DNA from: a virus
Reading direction: 5' to 3' (one strand)
DNA: 64,000 nt
IMG/VR virus record: IMGVR_UViG_3300033977_000108
Location: 124,001 to 188,000 of that record
Shown: one piece after another, positions 40,256-48,990 of the stretch
How the letters are laid out: each line of letters starts with the position of its first letter
How positions within the stretch are numbered: the stretch's first letter is position 1
Made by a program: the position numbers and the translations under genes
The notes under the pieces: model-generated
Told to the model about the DNA's origin: nothing
What the model saw: the letters and a program-made list of their open reading frames with translations, nothing else
Databases searched by the model: none

Positions 40256-41624
40256 AGGGTTCTAACTCCAATCCTTTCAGCGCGTTGGCGCCAAGTGTCT
40301 CTACGACTTTGAGTTCTTCATCGGTAGGTTGCTCCCTGACATCCTCAGGTCTTGGTATCTGTTGAATGTCAGAGGCATACCTTCCTGTGGAGGTGCCTCG
40401 TCCTATTTGCCTCTTTGCCGTCGGCGTATCCCCAGAGCCCATTTGTTCCATGTGGGGTATCAGGGTGCCTAGAACGGGGTGCCGCTTATCCAGCAAGTTC
40501 TGTCCGTAGGTGGATGTTATCTTCTGGCATTCCGTGTATTCAGCCAGCAGTTGGGCTATTTCACTGTCCAGGGCGGCAAGGGTCTCCCTCTTTACATCCT
40601 TCAACTTTATGCCCATCAGTTCCAGGGCTTCCAGCTTTTGGGAGGGCGAGTCAAGGTCAAAGCTGTCTACTACCGGCATTATCGTCAATTGCTTTCGGCC
40701 TTTTAGGTTCAGGGCGTCGTTGTATAACTTGGTTACCGCCTCTTCTATTTCCTTCTGGCGCCGGACATAAGGAAGAATAGACAGCATTAGGATGTCCTCG
40801 TCCAGGCGTATGCCTGTTGCTGTTGCTCGCTCACGGTATTCCTTTTCTACGACGCCTTCCATCTCGGCTGTAACATGTATCTGTAGGAATTCGTCTCTGG
40901 CGGCTCTGCCAAGGTTCCATTGGGAGAGTGCCTTTGTCTGCGCTTCATAGATGGGGAACAACAGGAAGACATCGCGCGCGGCATAATAGAGCATCTCTTT
41001 GGTGAATTTTCCAATGGCAGCAAAGTTAGCGAAGGAATCCCTTACCGTCTTGGTGATTATATAATGGGGTGGGTATTTCATTGCCAGGTCTTTGATGCTT
41101 ACTCTTACGCCCGGGTAGCCGGCGGTGATAAGCTGCTCCGCCAACATAGTATCAAATAGCCTGCAAGTAGAGCCTCCCAACCGGATATTGTATTTCTGCA
41201 GCGCGAACTCATAGTCAAAGACAAGGTTCTGGCCTATCAATAAGGCCTTGTCGTTGCCTATCCTGGGCTCCAGGAATAAAGCTAACCCTGGGTCTATCAA
41301 GTAGATACATTCCGGTACGCCCCATTGAAGCAGGACTACTTCTGATGTGGCACCCAAAGGATCCAGGCCTTCTTTACCACCTGCCCCGCTGGTTTCACTA
41401 TCGTAGCCGTGGATAGAAAACCGGTCCATGTATTTGAAGATAGGGTCAAGATCCGTCGGCGAGTTGACAAGCAATAAGTGGTCGGACTCTACGACGCCCG
41501 GGTCAAAGTACTTGTCAAACCAATCCGGGCTGCCTATTACTTGATAGTTTATCTCTATCTTGCTCTCATAAGCAGCCACGTTTTCAAAGCCGGTGAGCTT
41601 CTTGTAGCTTTTGAAGCCTCTCAT
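40245..41624 (-). CDS. DNA polymerase family A, N-terminal gene (3'-5' exonuclease and thumb)
   Basis: 459 residues. DnaQ-like exonuclease: HGYDSETSG (Exo I, near residue 72), LIGQNLVFDYEFAL (Exo II), YAARDVFLLFPIY (Exo III).  The polymerase part runs from thumb helices to TYGQNLLDKRHPVLGTLIPH and GTSTGRYASDIQQIPRPEDV, equivalent to the TGRLSS...NIP stretch of Pol I, then stops. The palm continues on another gene. It should associate with the 38.9-39.3 kb product to make one active enzyme. Confidence 0.85.
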   Translation of the reverse strand: MRGFKSYKKLTGFENVAAYESKIEINYQVIGSPDWFDKYFDPGVVESDHLLLVNSPTDLDPIFKYMDRFSIHGYDSETSGAGGKEGLDPLGATSEVVLLQWGVPECIYLIDPGLALFLEPRIGNDKALLIGQNLVFDYEFALQKYNIRLGGSTCRLFDTMLAEQLITAGYPGVRVSIKDLAMKYPPHYIITKTVRDSFANFAAIGKFTKEMLYYAARDVFLLFPIYEAQTKALSQWNLGRAARDEFLQIHVTAEMEGVVEKEYRERATATGIRLDEDILMLSILPYVRRQKEIEEAVTKLYNDALNLKGRKQLTIMPVVDSFDLDSPSQKLEALELMGIKLKDVKRETLAALDSEIAQLLAEYTECQKITSTYGQNLLDKRHPVLGTLIPHMEQMGSGDTPTAKRQIGRGTSTGRYASDIQQIPRPEDVREQPTDEELKVVETLGANALKGLELEPYGN

Positions 41625-42130
41625 CTTTTGGACCTCCGCTTCTTTGATTTCGCTTTCTTGGACTTTTTGTAGCCTTCATAGTCCCACCCAAGAAATGTCT
41701 GCAGGTTCTTATACTCATAATCGGATAATGGCTCGGCTATCTTCATCGGGTCGTCGCTGATTTGGTCAGGCATGTCATTCAGTTCGGTGGGTCGGAGACC
41801 CATCTTGATGAGGGCTGCTGTGAAGATGTAGGCAATGGCATTCCACGCCAACTGGGAGGCGTGAGGTTCATTGCGTCGGCCGCATTTGAGCTTGGCCAAA
41901 TGGCGCTCCATTGAATCAATGTATTGGCTCAACGGCATGCCTTTCTCCCAGTTTCTAGCGTCATATTTAAGGGCACCGTCTTCCCAGATGCGGGAAATCA
42001 TAAGTACTACCCAACCTGGTACAAGGTGCGGTGCGCCTTTGCCATACTGCATGTCTCGTTGGGCGCCTGTATTCCATACTTTCCTGATGCCTGAGTCTTC
42101 AAGGGCGTCTTGTTTCTTTGATTTCTTCAT
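41621..42130 (-). CDS. DUF5664-type dATP/dGTP pyrophosphohydrolase-like protein
   Basis: 169 residues. NTGAQRDMQYGKGAPHLVPG, GALKYDARNWEKGMPLSQYI, SMERHLAKLKCG and HASQLAWNAIAY match DUF5664/dATP-dGTP hydrolase N-terminal domains (MazG-like helices with Glu and His ligands). It would shape the dNTP pool. C-terminus basic. Confidence 0.75.
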   Translation of the reverse strand: MKKSKKQDALEDSGIRKVWNTGAQRDMQYGKGAPHLVPGWVVLMISRIWEDGALKYDARNWEKGMPLSQYIDSMERHLAKLKCGRRNEPHASQLAWNAIAYIFTAALIKMGLRPTELNDMPDQISDDPMKIAEPLSDYEYKNLQTFLGWDYEGYKKSKKAKSKKRRSKR

Positions 42131-42621
42131 ATTACCCTTTCTGGGAATAGCTCACAGACTTCCATAGCAAGCTTTGATGGCCGTTTTTTGCCGCGCCTCT
42201 TGGTGGCGGCTCCCGATTTGATAAAGAGATTGCGGGCATTGAACTCGTTCTTTACCCCGCTGATTGTGTTAGCTGGTTGATTGGCATCCATCCACGCATC
42301 CCAATCTATCACCACCGGCAGGGCTGCATCATTGCGTGCATCGTAGATGAAGAAGTTCCATCTTGGATACAGCCCTTTCCAATACCCTATACTCTCATAA
42401 GCGCTATCTTTGCCATCAATTATGTGTGGATCTGTACCAGAGTTGCCGGGGGTGCAATCGGATGACCAGAAGAATTGCGTGCGCCAAGGTAGCACCTCCA
42501 TGCTAAAAGAATGCCCTACGGGGCCATACCATTGAGTATCTCCTGGCTTCTTTATCAGGACTATATAGCCTGCTAGCTTCTTTAGCTTTTCATTGCGGGT
42601 TTCCTTCTCTTTGTCAGTCAT
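42127..42621 (-). CDS. Hypothetical protein
   Basis: 164 residues from MTDKEKET with GGAGG upstream; an in-frame ATG at 42708 also has GGAG. β-rich core with YIVLIKKPGDTQWYGPVGHS and SYGYW-type aromatic stretches, basic end (KRRGKKRPSKLAMEV). No family recognised. Overlaps DUF5664 by 4 nt. Confidence 0.5.
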   Translation of the reverse strand: MTDKEKETRNEKLKKLAGYIVLIKKPGDTQWYGPVGHSFSMEVLPWRTQFFWSSDCTPGNSGTDPHIIDGKDSAYESIGYWKGLYPRWNFFIYDARNDAALPVVIDWDAWMDANQPANTISGVKNEFNARNLFIKSGAATKRRGKKRPSKLAMEVCELFPERVI

Positions 42622-42688
42622 TATTCCTCCGCTGATCATATAACACTGTGCGGCTCGGCAGTACAGCCGATACCATTTCTCTGATGTT

Positions 42689-43129
42689 TCATGCCCCTGT
42701 GCTGCCATGGCCTTTATCTCCTCTGTCCGATGGTGAGAGCTCGGCTACCGGAACAATATCGCCGTCAAATACTGGGATAGGTACTATCTGTGCTATGCGA
42801 GTGCCTGGGTTCAGATATACCCATGCGTCGGAGAAGTTCAACAAGTCTATCAGTATCTCTCCGCGGTATCCGTTATCAACCACGCCGGCGACAACAGCAA
42901 TCCCATATTTATGCGGTCCGCTGCTTCTATCTCGTACCAAGCCGCCCCAGCCCACTGGGAATTCCATGGCTATGTTAGTATGCGCCAAGGCAGTCTCGTG
43001 TGGAGGTATGATTACTTCTTCTGACAAAGTAAGGTCAAATCCTAGGTCTCCTTTGTATGATCTTGCGGGAAGGAAGGCATAGGTTTGTTCTTCGTCCGTT
43101 CCTGTAAACTTGACCTTAATGTTTAGCAT
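42689..43129 (-). CDS. dut: dUTPase
   Basis: 146 residues from MLNIKVKFTG (AAAGGA upstream). All five trimeric dUTPase motifs are visible: GDLGFDLT, RSSGPHKYGI, AGVVDNGYRGEI, GTRIAQIVPIPV and the flexible P-loop-like RGDKGHGSTG. It converts dUTP to dUMP, limiting uracil in DNA and feeding thymidylate synthesis. Confidence 0.95.
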   Translation of the reverse strand: MLNIKVKFTGTDEEQTYAFLPARSYKGDLGFDLTLSEEVIIPPHETALAHTNIAMEFPVGWGGLVRDRSSGPHKYGIAVVAGVVDNGYRGEILIDLLNFSDAWVYLNPGTRIAQIVPIPVFDGDIVPVAELSPSDRGDKGHGSTGA

Positions 43130-43131
43130 TT

Positions 43132-43914
43132 TTATCCTTTCGGAACGATATCTTCGTATTTTCTCCATCGGCGGGCGCCGCTGGAATAGGTAACATAGCA
43201 GGACTCTCTTTCTAGTACAAACCCTAATTCCAGCCCAAGGCGGCAATAAAGTGCCCCTTTTGGCCAGTTATAAGAGCTTTGATAGTGCCGGTTTATTGAT
43301 TTTGGGTCATACAAGGCATCAAATCTCTCCTCGAACCATTCCCAATGGGTACCGGGTACGGTAACCAATGCTACACGGCCGCTAACGAAAACGGAAGCGC
43401 CACTGGATTTCAAACTTGCTGGTATGTGGACCGACTCGTAGCCGTGCTTGTCAATTTCCCAGTCCCCATAGGCATAGCGGCGTACAATGGCGGGCAGTTG
43501 ATTTGGATGATAGTTTTTCTGCCTCTCGCGTCGCAGCAACTCTGCGGTAATTGCTTGTCGCATGAGATCCACAAAGCACAGCTTGCCGGTAGTGAGAGTA
43601 TACTCTCCGTTTAGAATCTCTCTGGCCTTTGATAGAGCATTGTAATACCTATGCCCGGCCTTTTCGCCCCAGCCATCTTTCAGCCGTTGGCCCAATTCGT
43701 CGTCGGTCTTGCCCTCCATGAACTTCAAATAGCGCGTCAATTTGTATCGGTTCTTATTCGGGTCGGGATAGACCTTGACTTCATGTGTTTCTTCCTCTAT
43801 TGTATCTATGAGCCCATGTATCTGTCCAATAGCACTATTGAAGTCTTGTGGCACATCCAAATTTGGGAGCCAATCAGTCGCTGGTTCTATAGGTTCCCTA
43901 TCATCGCCGGCCAT
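43132..43914 (-). CDS. Hypothetical protein
   Basis: 260 residues. N-terminal helical half, C-terminal β-rich half (VSGRVALVTVPGTHWEWFEE, YNWPKGALYCRLGLELGFVL). Looks like a two-domain protein; no known motif. Overlaps the nucleotidyltransferase stop by 28 nt. Confidence 0.5.
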   Translation of the reverse strand: MAGDDREPIEPATDWLPNLDVPQDFNSAIGQIHGLIDTIEEETHEVKVYPDPNKNRYKLTRYLKFMEGKTDDELGQRLKDGWGEKAGHRYYNALSKAREILNGEYTLTTGKLCFVDLMRQAITAELLRRERQKNYHPNQLPAIVRRYAYGDWEIDKHGYESVHIPASLKSSGASVFVSGRVALVTVPGTHWEWFEERFDALYDPKSINRHYQSSYNWPKGALYCRLGLELGFVLERESCYVTYSSGARRWRKYEDIVPKG

Positions 43915-44987
43915 AATACCTCCTTTGTTGTCTGAATAATCAAGTCATTGATGAGCTTGAAGTCCGGGCTCTCCGGCACCGCGAAGTCCTTGATTTCATT
44001 GATTTTATTTATCATTTCATCGGCGTAATCTACAGCCTTTTCGTAAGACCAGGTACCTTGGCGTATGCTAAGGAGCTCTTGGGCATCCGGCCGGCGGACA
44101 AGGAGTTTGCCTTCAGTCAGGATTTCATAGCCGGTGCGGAGCAGACGGATAAGATGGGCGGCATGCCTTGTATCGTATCCGAACTTGACCTCTGATTCGT
44201 GTCTCTTTGGATCTCGGCGGGCCATCCATTCAGTGTATTGCTGCCGCTTCTTCTTGGCCTCCTTGAACTTCAGCTCGTCGAAGACCAAGCACTTTCCGTT
44301 CAGGTACTCCTTCTCTCTGAAGAACATCATTGATCTCTCATCTGGCTCGGCGAGGCCTGTATCTTCCATCTGGCTTAGATAGGCATCCATAGGCTCTGTC
44401 TTTGGTTGCTGCCTCCAGGATAGATAGCAGTCCAAGCTTGTTGAAGGGAGTTGCATCTTTGAAGCGAACTCATTCTCCATGCGTTCCACCACATTACTGC
44501 CAAAGCGCCATTGTACCCATTCTCTACACACCTTCTCATTTATTACCAATGGCCATAGTATTTCCATCGCTCGCAGCTCTTGGCTTATCCATCTCTTGTG
44601 ATTATGTATCCTATGAAGCTGGGCAGAAGCATATCCGACATAGGTTTTGGCGCATCTCTGGGATAGGAAAGCATCCCTATGGTGTATAAGTGGCGCGAAT
44701 TCAAGCCGGCACAATAGAATATCCTCGGGATCTACAAACAACATCTCCAAGACATTCGGGTTGTTGGCGATTGCCAAATGGGCAAATTGTCGGAGCGAAT
44801 AGTAGGCGCAATCTTCATCATTCTTGGTGTCAAGTATATCAAAGGCTCTCAGGCCGAGGAAGTATTCCTCCGGCGGAATGAAAATGCCACGATAGTCATA
44901 GTCGGATTCCGGTGTACTGAAACCGTAAGCCCTACTACCTGATAGTATTTTGTAGATAAGATGCTTTTCAGCCAGTCCTTTGTCCAC
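43887..44987 (-). CDS. RlaP-like nucleotidyltransferase (DNA polymerase β fold)
   Basis: 366 residues. LSGSRAYGFSTPESDYDYRG holds the Pol β-type active site (Gly17-Ser18, Asp29 and Asp31) of the PF10127 group; later LVINEKVCREWVQ and HLIRLLRTGYEILTEGK are typical helical segments. Some phage members are linked to RNA ligation or repair. Substrate unknown. Confidence 0.75.
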   Translation of the reverse strand: MDKGLAEKHLIYKILSGSRAYGFSTPESDYDYRGIFIPPEEYFLGLRAFDILDTKNDEDCAYYSLRQFAHLAIANNPNVLEMLFVDPEDILLCRLEFAPLIHHRDAFLSQRCAKTYVGYASAQLHRIHNHKRWISQELRAMEILWPLVINEKVCREWVQWRFGSNVVERMENEFASKMQLPSTSLDCYLSWRQQPKTEPMDAYLSQMEDTGLAEPDERSMMFFREKEYLNGKCLVFDELKFKEAKKKRQQYTEWMARRDPKRHESEVKFGYDTRHAAHLIRLLRTGYEILTEGKLLVRRPDAQELLSIRQGTWSYEKAVDYADEMINKINEIKDFAVPESPDFKLINDLIIQTTKEVLWPAMIGNL

Positions 44988-44988
44988 G

Positions 44989-45420
44989 CTATAGTGCCTC
45001 CGTCAACGCATGTGACTCCTTTAGGTCTTTGTCTAATACCTTATCTAGTGCTTGGTGCAATTTCTTCCTCACGGTCTCATTATCATCACGCAGGCAATAG
45101 ATATCTCCTGTCAGTTCAATCTCTACTTTAGCATAGGTAGCTATGGAGCCTTCCACTTTGCCTCTATTTTCAACCGGAGTATCTCCAGCCAGGTACAACA
45201 GTGCCTGCCCGAACTCCATGGCTTGCGCACCTGTCAGATTAGCTACAGTCGTTTTCGATCTGGACCAGTAGCCTTCGATACTCAGTCTTATGTTATCGTC
45301 GTCGGCTTTGGTCAATTCCAGATTTCGTAGTCGTGCCCTGGTGGCAGAACCCGGCCAGCCAGTTGCCTTTACTTCTAGAACTATCTTGCCCGGCGCACTT
45401 TTATCTATCCAGCGACTCAT
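44989..45420 (-). CDS. Hypothetical protein
   Basis: 143 residues, N-terminal β-rich, C-terminal charged helix (RKKLHQALDKVLDKDLKESH). The segment NLTGAQAMEFGQALLYLAGD resembles the ELGHAL-type helix of the pair at 48.4-48.9 kb. No name available. Confidence 0.5.
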   Translation of the reverse strand: MSRWIDKSAPGKIVLEVKATGWPGSATRARLRNLELTKADDDNIRLSIEGYWSRSKTTVANLTGAQAMEFGQALLYLAGDTPVENRGKVEGSIATYAKVEIELTGDIYCLRDDNETVRKKLHQALDKVLDKDLKESHALTEAL

Positions 45421-45686
45421 AACTTGTTCTCGCCGGTTAGATCCGCGGCGCTTGGTATGTCCCGTATGTGCAGCTCTGTATCCTCCCCAAAACCTAAACC
45501 GGCATAGATTTGCTCCGCTGTAATTGGCAGCAGATTGGAGATAACAACGGTGATTTTCAATCGACCGGGCCTCGCATCCTTGTCGAGGAAGGCAGTTGCT
45601 TCCAGCATGGAGTTCGGGTCAATCAATGGGGTGCCATCAGAGCACTCAAAAATCGGCCAGAAGGTTATTGTCTTCGCTTGGTTCAT
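45417..45686 (-). CDS. Hypothetical protein
   Basis: 89 residues, β-α-β: TITFWPIFECSDGTPLIDPN, RLKITVVISNLLPITAEQIY. ATGA overlap with the gene downstream. No motif. Confidence 0.5.
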   Translation of the reverse strand: MNQAKTITFWPIFECSDGTPLIDPNSMLEATAFLDKDARPGRLKITVVISNLLPITAEQIYAGLGFGEDTELHIRDIPSAADLTGENKL

Positions 45687-45873
45687 AGTCTCCTATACAT
45701 TCTCCTTTATGCCCCCTTATTCGGGCGCAGTGGATAATCAAAGACACCTTACCGTTGCTGATATAGCCATAGCCCGGGCATTTATCGCCCAGCAGCCAAT
45801 GAAAAAGCCTCACATACCAGGGAGACATGTGAGGCGTATCTAACCAATACTTTCGTATTGTATTATTAAGCAT
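45646..45873 (-). CDS. Small hypothetical protein
   Basis: 75 residues, His/Cys-containing (CPGYGYISN, CARIRGHKGECIGDY), start behind GGAGG. It may bind metal. Directly downstream of the ribonucleotide reductase, adjacent stop-to-start. Confidence 0.5.
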   Translation of the reverse strand: MLNNTIRKYWLDTPHMSPWYVRLFHWLLGDKCPGYGYISNGKVSLIIHCARIRGHKGECIGDYEPSEDNNLLADF

Positions 45874-48450
45874 TCATCCTCCTCCGCATTTGTTATACGG
45901 GCAGACTAGGCATCTTACGCAGCCCTCGGCCCGCACCAAAGTGTATCTGCCGCATTGGGGGCATATCTTATCCAACTCCTCCCCTACCGGAGGGCCTGTG
46001 TATTCCTCTATCGGGGGCTTGGGCTCGGCCGTCGCTGCTGTCTCAGTGGGTACCACGGCCTGTGTAAAGTACTCCTGGGCCATTTCCAATACCTGGGCTA
46101 TGGCCTGGGCAATGGAAGTCAAAATATTGCCTCTGAGCACAATAGTGCTCTGACCAAGCGTTCTGTTAAGCTGCTTCTGTATCTTTTGGATGGGAATCCT
46201 TGAGCGTAGCAGCAAGCTCAACAGTCTGCCTGTCAGCTCCCAGGCCTCATTGCCGGAGTTTTCCCTAATAAAGACTTCAAGGATGCATTTCAGGTCGGGA
46301 TCGTAGTTTACCGTGACATAGACGGTGCCGTGGGGCGTATTTATCTTCCAAGTGGCGCCTGGTAGGAGATCCGCCCTATGAATGTATCCATTTGCTTCCA
46401 CTTTCTCGGCGGGTGCCTCTACGATTTGGGGCAGTTCTTCTATTTTGGATGCTGCTGGCTCTACTTTTGCCTCCTTTTTCAACAGTACCCCTTCTCGGCA
46501 TCCGTCCCTGTATACAGTGACCGATTTACAGCCCAGTTCATGGGCAAGTTCGTACACTTGTCGTACATCTTCTATTGTGGCAGCGTGGGCCAGGTTCACG
46601 GTCTTTGATACACCGTTGTCGCAGTACTTCTGGAAGGCAGCCTGCATCCTAACATGTTCTTCTGGCGTGACTTCGTGGGCTGCGACTGCGTAATCCGGCC
46701 AAAACTTGGCTTCCAATCCAGCCACAATGTCTTTCCGACTATTATCATCCCATGCTTCCTTGAACCAATGGACATACTCACGCGTGCCGACTGTATCCTG
46801 CCGTTTCATTTCGTAAGCAAAGACCGGTTCAATACCTGAGGAGCACTCGGCAAGCAGGGAGATGGTTCCTGTTGGGGCTATTGTAGTTACTTGGCAATTC
46901 CTTACGCCATACCGGACTGCTCGGTTATATAGCCCTTCCTTTGGATCATAGTCGAAGTTGGTATTGGCGTAATCGTATTCGAGCTTATTTAGCTTCTCAC
47001 AAAAGAAAGAACTGCTGTCATAACTGGCAGTATTATACTGTGGATAGGCCCCATACTTAGCAGCGAGTTCTGTGCTTGTATACCACGCCCAGTAATCAAT
47101 GAATAGCATCACCCTCTCTGCCAAGTCGAGAGAGTCTTTGGAGCCGTAGCGTATGCCAAGCATCAGCAGCAAGTCAGCCCAGCCCATTACGCCTAATCCC
47201 ACCGGTCGGCTATCCAGGGTGACCTTCTTGATTTCCGGTATAGGATATTCATTGATATCTATAACAGCGTTTAGATAGTAGATGGCGGCTATTACTGTCC
47301 CTTTCAGCCGGCCCCAGTCAATCCTATTGACAACAGGGTTTTCCGTCTTCGTGAATGCGCCCCAACCTTCCTTCACAAACTTGGACAGGTTTATTGAGCC
47401 CAGGATGCAAGATGAATAAGGCACTTGCCAGTATTCGCCGCATGGATTGGATGTAGCTATCTTGCCCATCTGCGGCACTGGATTATCCTGGTTGATGCGG
47501 TCGATAAACGCTACTCCAGGTTCCCCGGAGGCCCAGGCGGACTCTACTATGCGCTCCCAGACCTCTTTAGCAGGGAGAGAGTAGATCTCAACACCGTCTT
47601 TCCCCTGCCGACCCGCGAATTTAGCATTGAGGCTGCCTCTTGGATCTGTTACCCGATAGGTGCCAGTTGTCCATTCTGAGTTATGCACCTCGTATTGATG
47701 GTCGTTTTCTACCGCCTGCCAGAATTTGTCTGTGATTTTCACTGTCAGGTTGAATTCACTATAAGGTGCCACCCAATCAGTGAAATGGAGTACCTCCTCT
47801 GCCCCCTCTTTCCCGAACTTGTAGTCATCCATTAGCTTCTTCACGAGAGCGGGCTTTGTTTCGCGCTTACAGTCAATAAAGTGAAGGATTTCCGGGTGAT
47901 GAACGGACATTTGGCCCATCATGGCACCGCGTCGGCGCCCGCCTTGGGCGATGGTGCGGTTCATAGTTTGAAAGGCGGTCATGAAAGACAGCGCGCCGGA
48001 TGATACGCCACCGCTGGAGGTGATAGTTCCTGTGGTGCGCAGGTCGCTGAAGTCCATACCAATGCCACCACCTAACTTTCCTATGATCGCGCCTTCCCTC
48101 ACAGCTTGGTAAATCTCTCGTATGGAGTCGCCGACCGGCAGGATGAAGCAAGCACTGCCCATCTCTATTTTATTGCCTATATTGAAGTAAACAGGCAGGT
48201 TAGCAAGGAACTCCTGATTGTATTGCATGCGATAGTATTCGTTTGCCCAGTATGTATAGTCAGATGCCAGGTTCGCAATAACCTTGGGCTGCGCGTCCGT
48301 CTTTTGGGTAGGGTCAACGGTAAATCTGGCCAGCCGGGCTGATACCCTATCGCACATGCCCTCAAAGGTCTCGGCAATCTTCCCGTCTTTGTCCCTCATC
48401 AAGCAGAAAGCTTCAAGCACCGCTTGTGTATTAGGTTGTAGTTTTTTCAT
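45874..48450 (-). CDS. nrdJ: Class II (B12-dependent) ribonucleotide reductase
   Basis: 858 residues. SNPCGE, PTGTISLLAECSSGIEPVFA and LGVMGWADLLLMLG are catalytic-barrel landmarks; GSACFILPVGDSI and GIGMDFSDLRTTG lie in the N-terminal half. The C-terminus has a TSCPD-like domain and a zinc ribbon (CPQCGRYTLVRAEGCVRCLV). Class II enzymes use adenosylcobalamin and need no second subunit or oxygen. It supplies dNTPs from host NTP pools for phage replication. Confidence 0.95.
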   Translation of the reverse strand: MKKLQPNTQAVLEAFCLMRDKDGKIAETFEGMCDRVSARLARFTVDPTQKTDAQPKVIANLASDYTYWANEYYRMQYNQEFLANLPVYFNIGNKIEMGSACFILPVGDSIREIYQAVREGAIIGKLGGGIGMDFSDLRTTGTITSSGGVSSGALSFMTAFQTMNRTIAQGGRRRGAMMGQMSVHHPEILHFIDCKRETKPALVKKLMDDYKFGKEGAEEVLHFTDWVAPYSEFNLTVKITDKFWQAVENDHQYEVHNSEWTTGTYRVTDPRGSLNAKFAGRQGKDGVEIYSLPAKEVWERIVESAWASGEPGVAFIDRINQDNPVPQMGKIATSNPCGEYWQVPYSSCILGSINLSKFVKEGWGAFTKTENPVVNRIDWGRLKGTVIAAIYYLNAVIDINEYPIPEIKKVTLDSRPVGLGVMGWADLLLMLGIRYGSKDSLDLAERVMLFIDYWAWYTSTELAAKYGAYPQYNTASYDSSSFFCEKLNKLEYDYANTNFDYDPKEGLYNRAVRYGVRNCQVTTIAPTGTISLLAECSSGIEPVFAYEMKRQDTVGTREYVHWFKEAWDDNSRKDIVAGLEAKFWPDYAVAAHEVTPEEHVRMQAAFQKYCDNGVSKTVNLAHAATIEDVRQVYELAHELGCKSVTVYRDGCREGVLLKKEAKVEPAASKIEELPQIVEAPAEKVEANGYIHRADLLPGATWKINTPHGTVYVTVNYDPDLKCILEVFIRENSGNEAWELTGRLLSLLLRSRIPIQKIQKQLNRTLGQSTIVLRGNILTSIAQAIAQVLEMAQEYFTQAVVPTETAATAEPKPPIEEYTGPPVGEELDKICPQCGRYTLVRAEGCVRCLVCPYNKCGGG

Positions 48451-48685
48451 TATTCTCCTTTGCTCTATGGGCCACCTCTATTAGCGCGTGGCCCAGCTCT
48501 TCAGCTTTTTCTGGATTGAGAAATAAGGTTGCCCTGTATCCATTCCTGGGGCCGATCATGCGTAGTCTAACTCCGTATTCTTGACCCAGAAATCCGAAGC
48601 GGCTTGCCCATACCACTACTTTAGAATTGGCCGTGCTCCAACAAACGCCTTGTATAGTAATGGATTGATCGGTTTCAGGGTCCAC
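48431..48685 (-). CDS. Small protein with PExAEELGHAL motif, copy 1 (GTG start)
   Basis: 84 residues from a GTG with AGGA 8 nt upstream. The C-terminal LRMIGPRNGYRATLFLNPEK then AEELGHALIEVAHRA repeats the layout of the gene at 48675-48917. Overlaps the RNR start by 20 nt. Function unknown. Confidence 0.55.
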   Translation of the reverse strand: MDPETDQSITIQGVCWSTANSKVVVWASRFGFLGQEYGVRLRMIGPRNGYRATLFLNPEKAEELGHALIEVAHRAKENNEKTTT

Positions 48686-48917
48686 TATGTATTCCTGCGG
48701 CTTTGGTGCCCTTAAGCCTCGCCTCTGAAGCCTGCGAGAGCAATAAGTGGCCAAGCTCCTCTGCTTCTTCTGGGGATAGCAATTGGTGTTTGGCATAGCC
48801 TCCCAGCGGGCCGCAAAGGATAAGGCTAACAGTGTTCGCGCTACGCACATCCACATAAGCCAGGCCCCTCATGATGCCTCTAAACCTCAGTTCTGTGCCA
48901 CCATACCAGTGTATCAT
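48675..48917 (-). CDS. Small protein with PExAEELGHLL motif, copy 2
   Basis: 80 residues. LILCGPLGGYAKHQLLSPEE then AEELGHLLLSQASEA mirrors copy 1 (GP-x-GGY, P-E-x-AEELGH). The two are adjacent paralogues with an 11 nt overlap. Confidence 0.55.
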   Translation of the reverse strand: MIHWYGGTELRFRGIMRGLAYVDVRSANTVSLILCGPLGGYAKHQLLSPEEAEELGHLLLSQASEARLKGTKAAGIHSGP

Positions 48918-48990
48918 GCGGCTTTCTTACTCCTTCCGTTATCAACTCTGTCGGCGAAGTATTCCTTGCCCACACTGTCTCTGTGTTCAT
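48880..48990 (-). CDS. Possible 36-residue peptide
   Basis: Starts ATGA-overlapped with the UDG stop (MNTETVWARNTSPTELITEG). It fills the 69 nt gap but runs into the next gene in another frame. Weak ribosome site, so doubtful. Confidence 0.25.
   Translation of the reverse strand: MNTETVWARNTSPTELITEGVRKPHDTLVWWHRTEV

Noticed and set aside
46596-46781. Alternative-frame ORFs inside the ribonucleotide reductase and other long genes
   Set aside because: Shadow frames of strongly recognisable genes.
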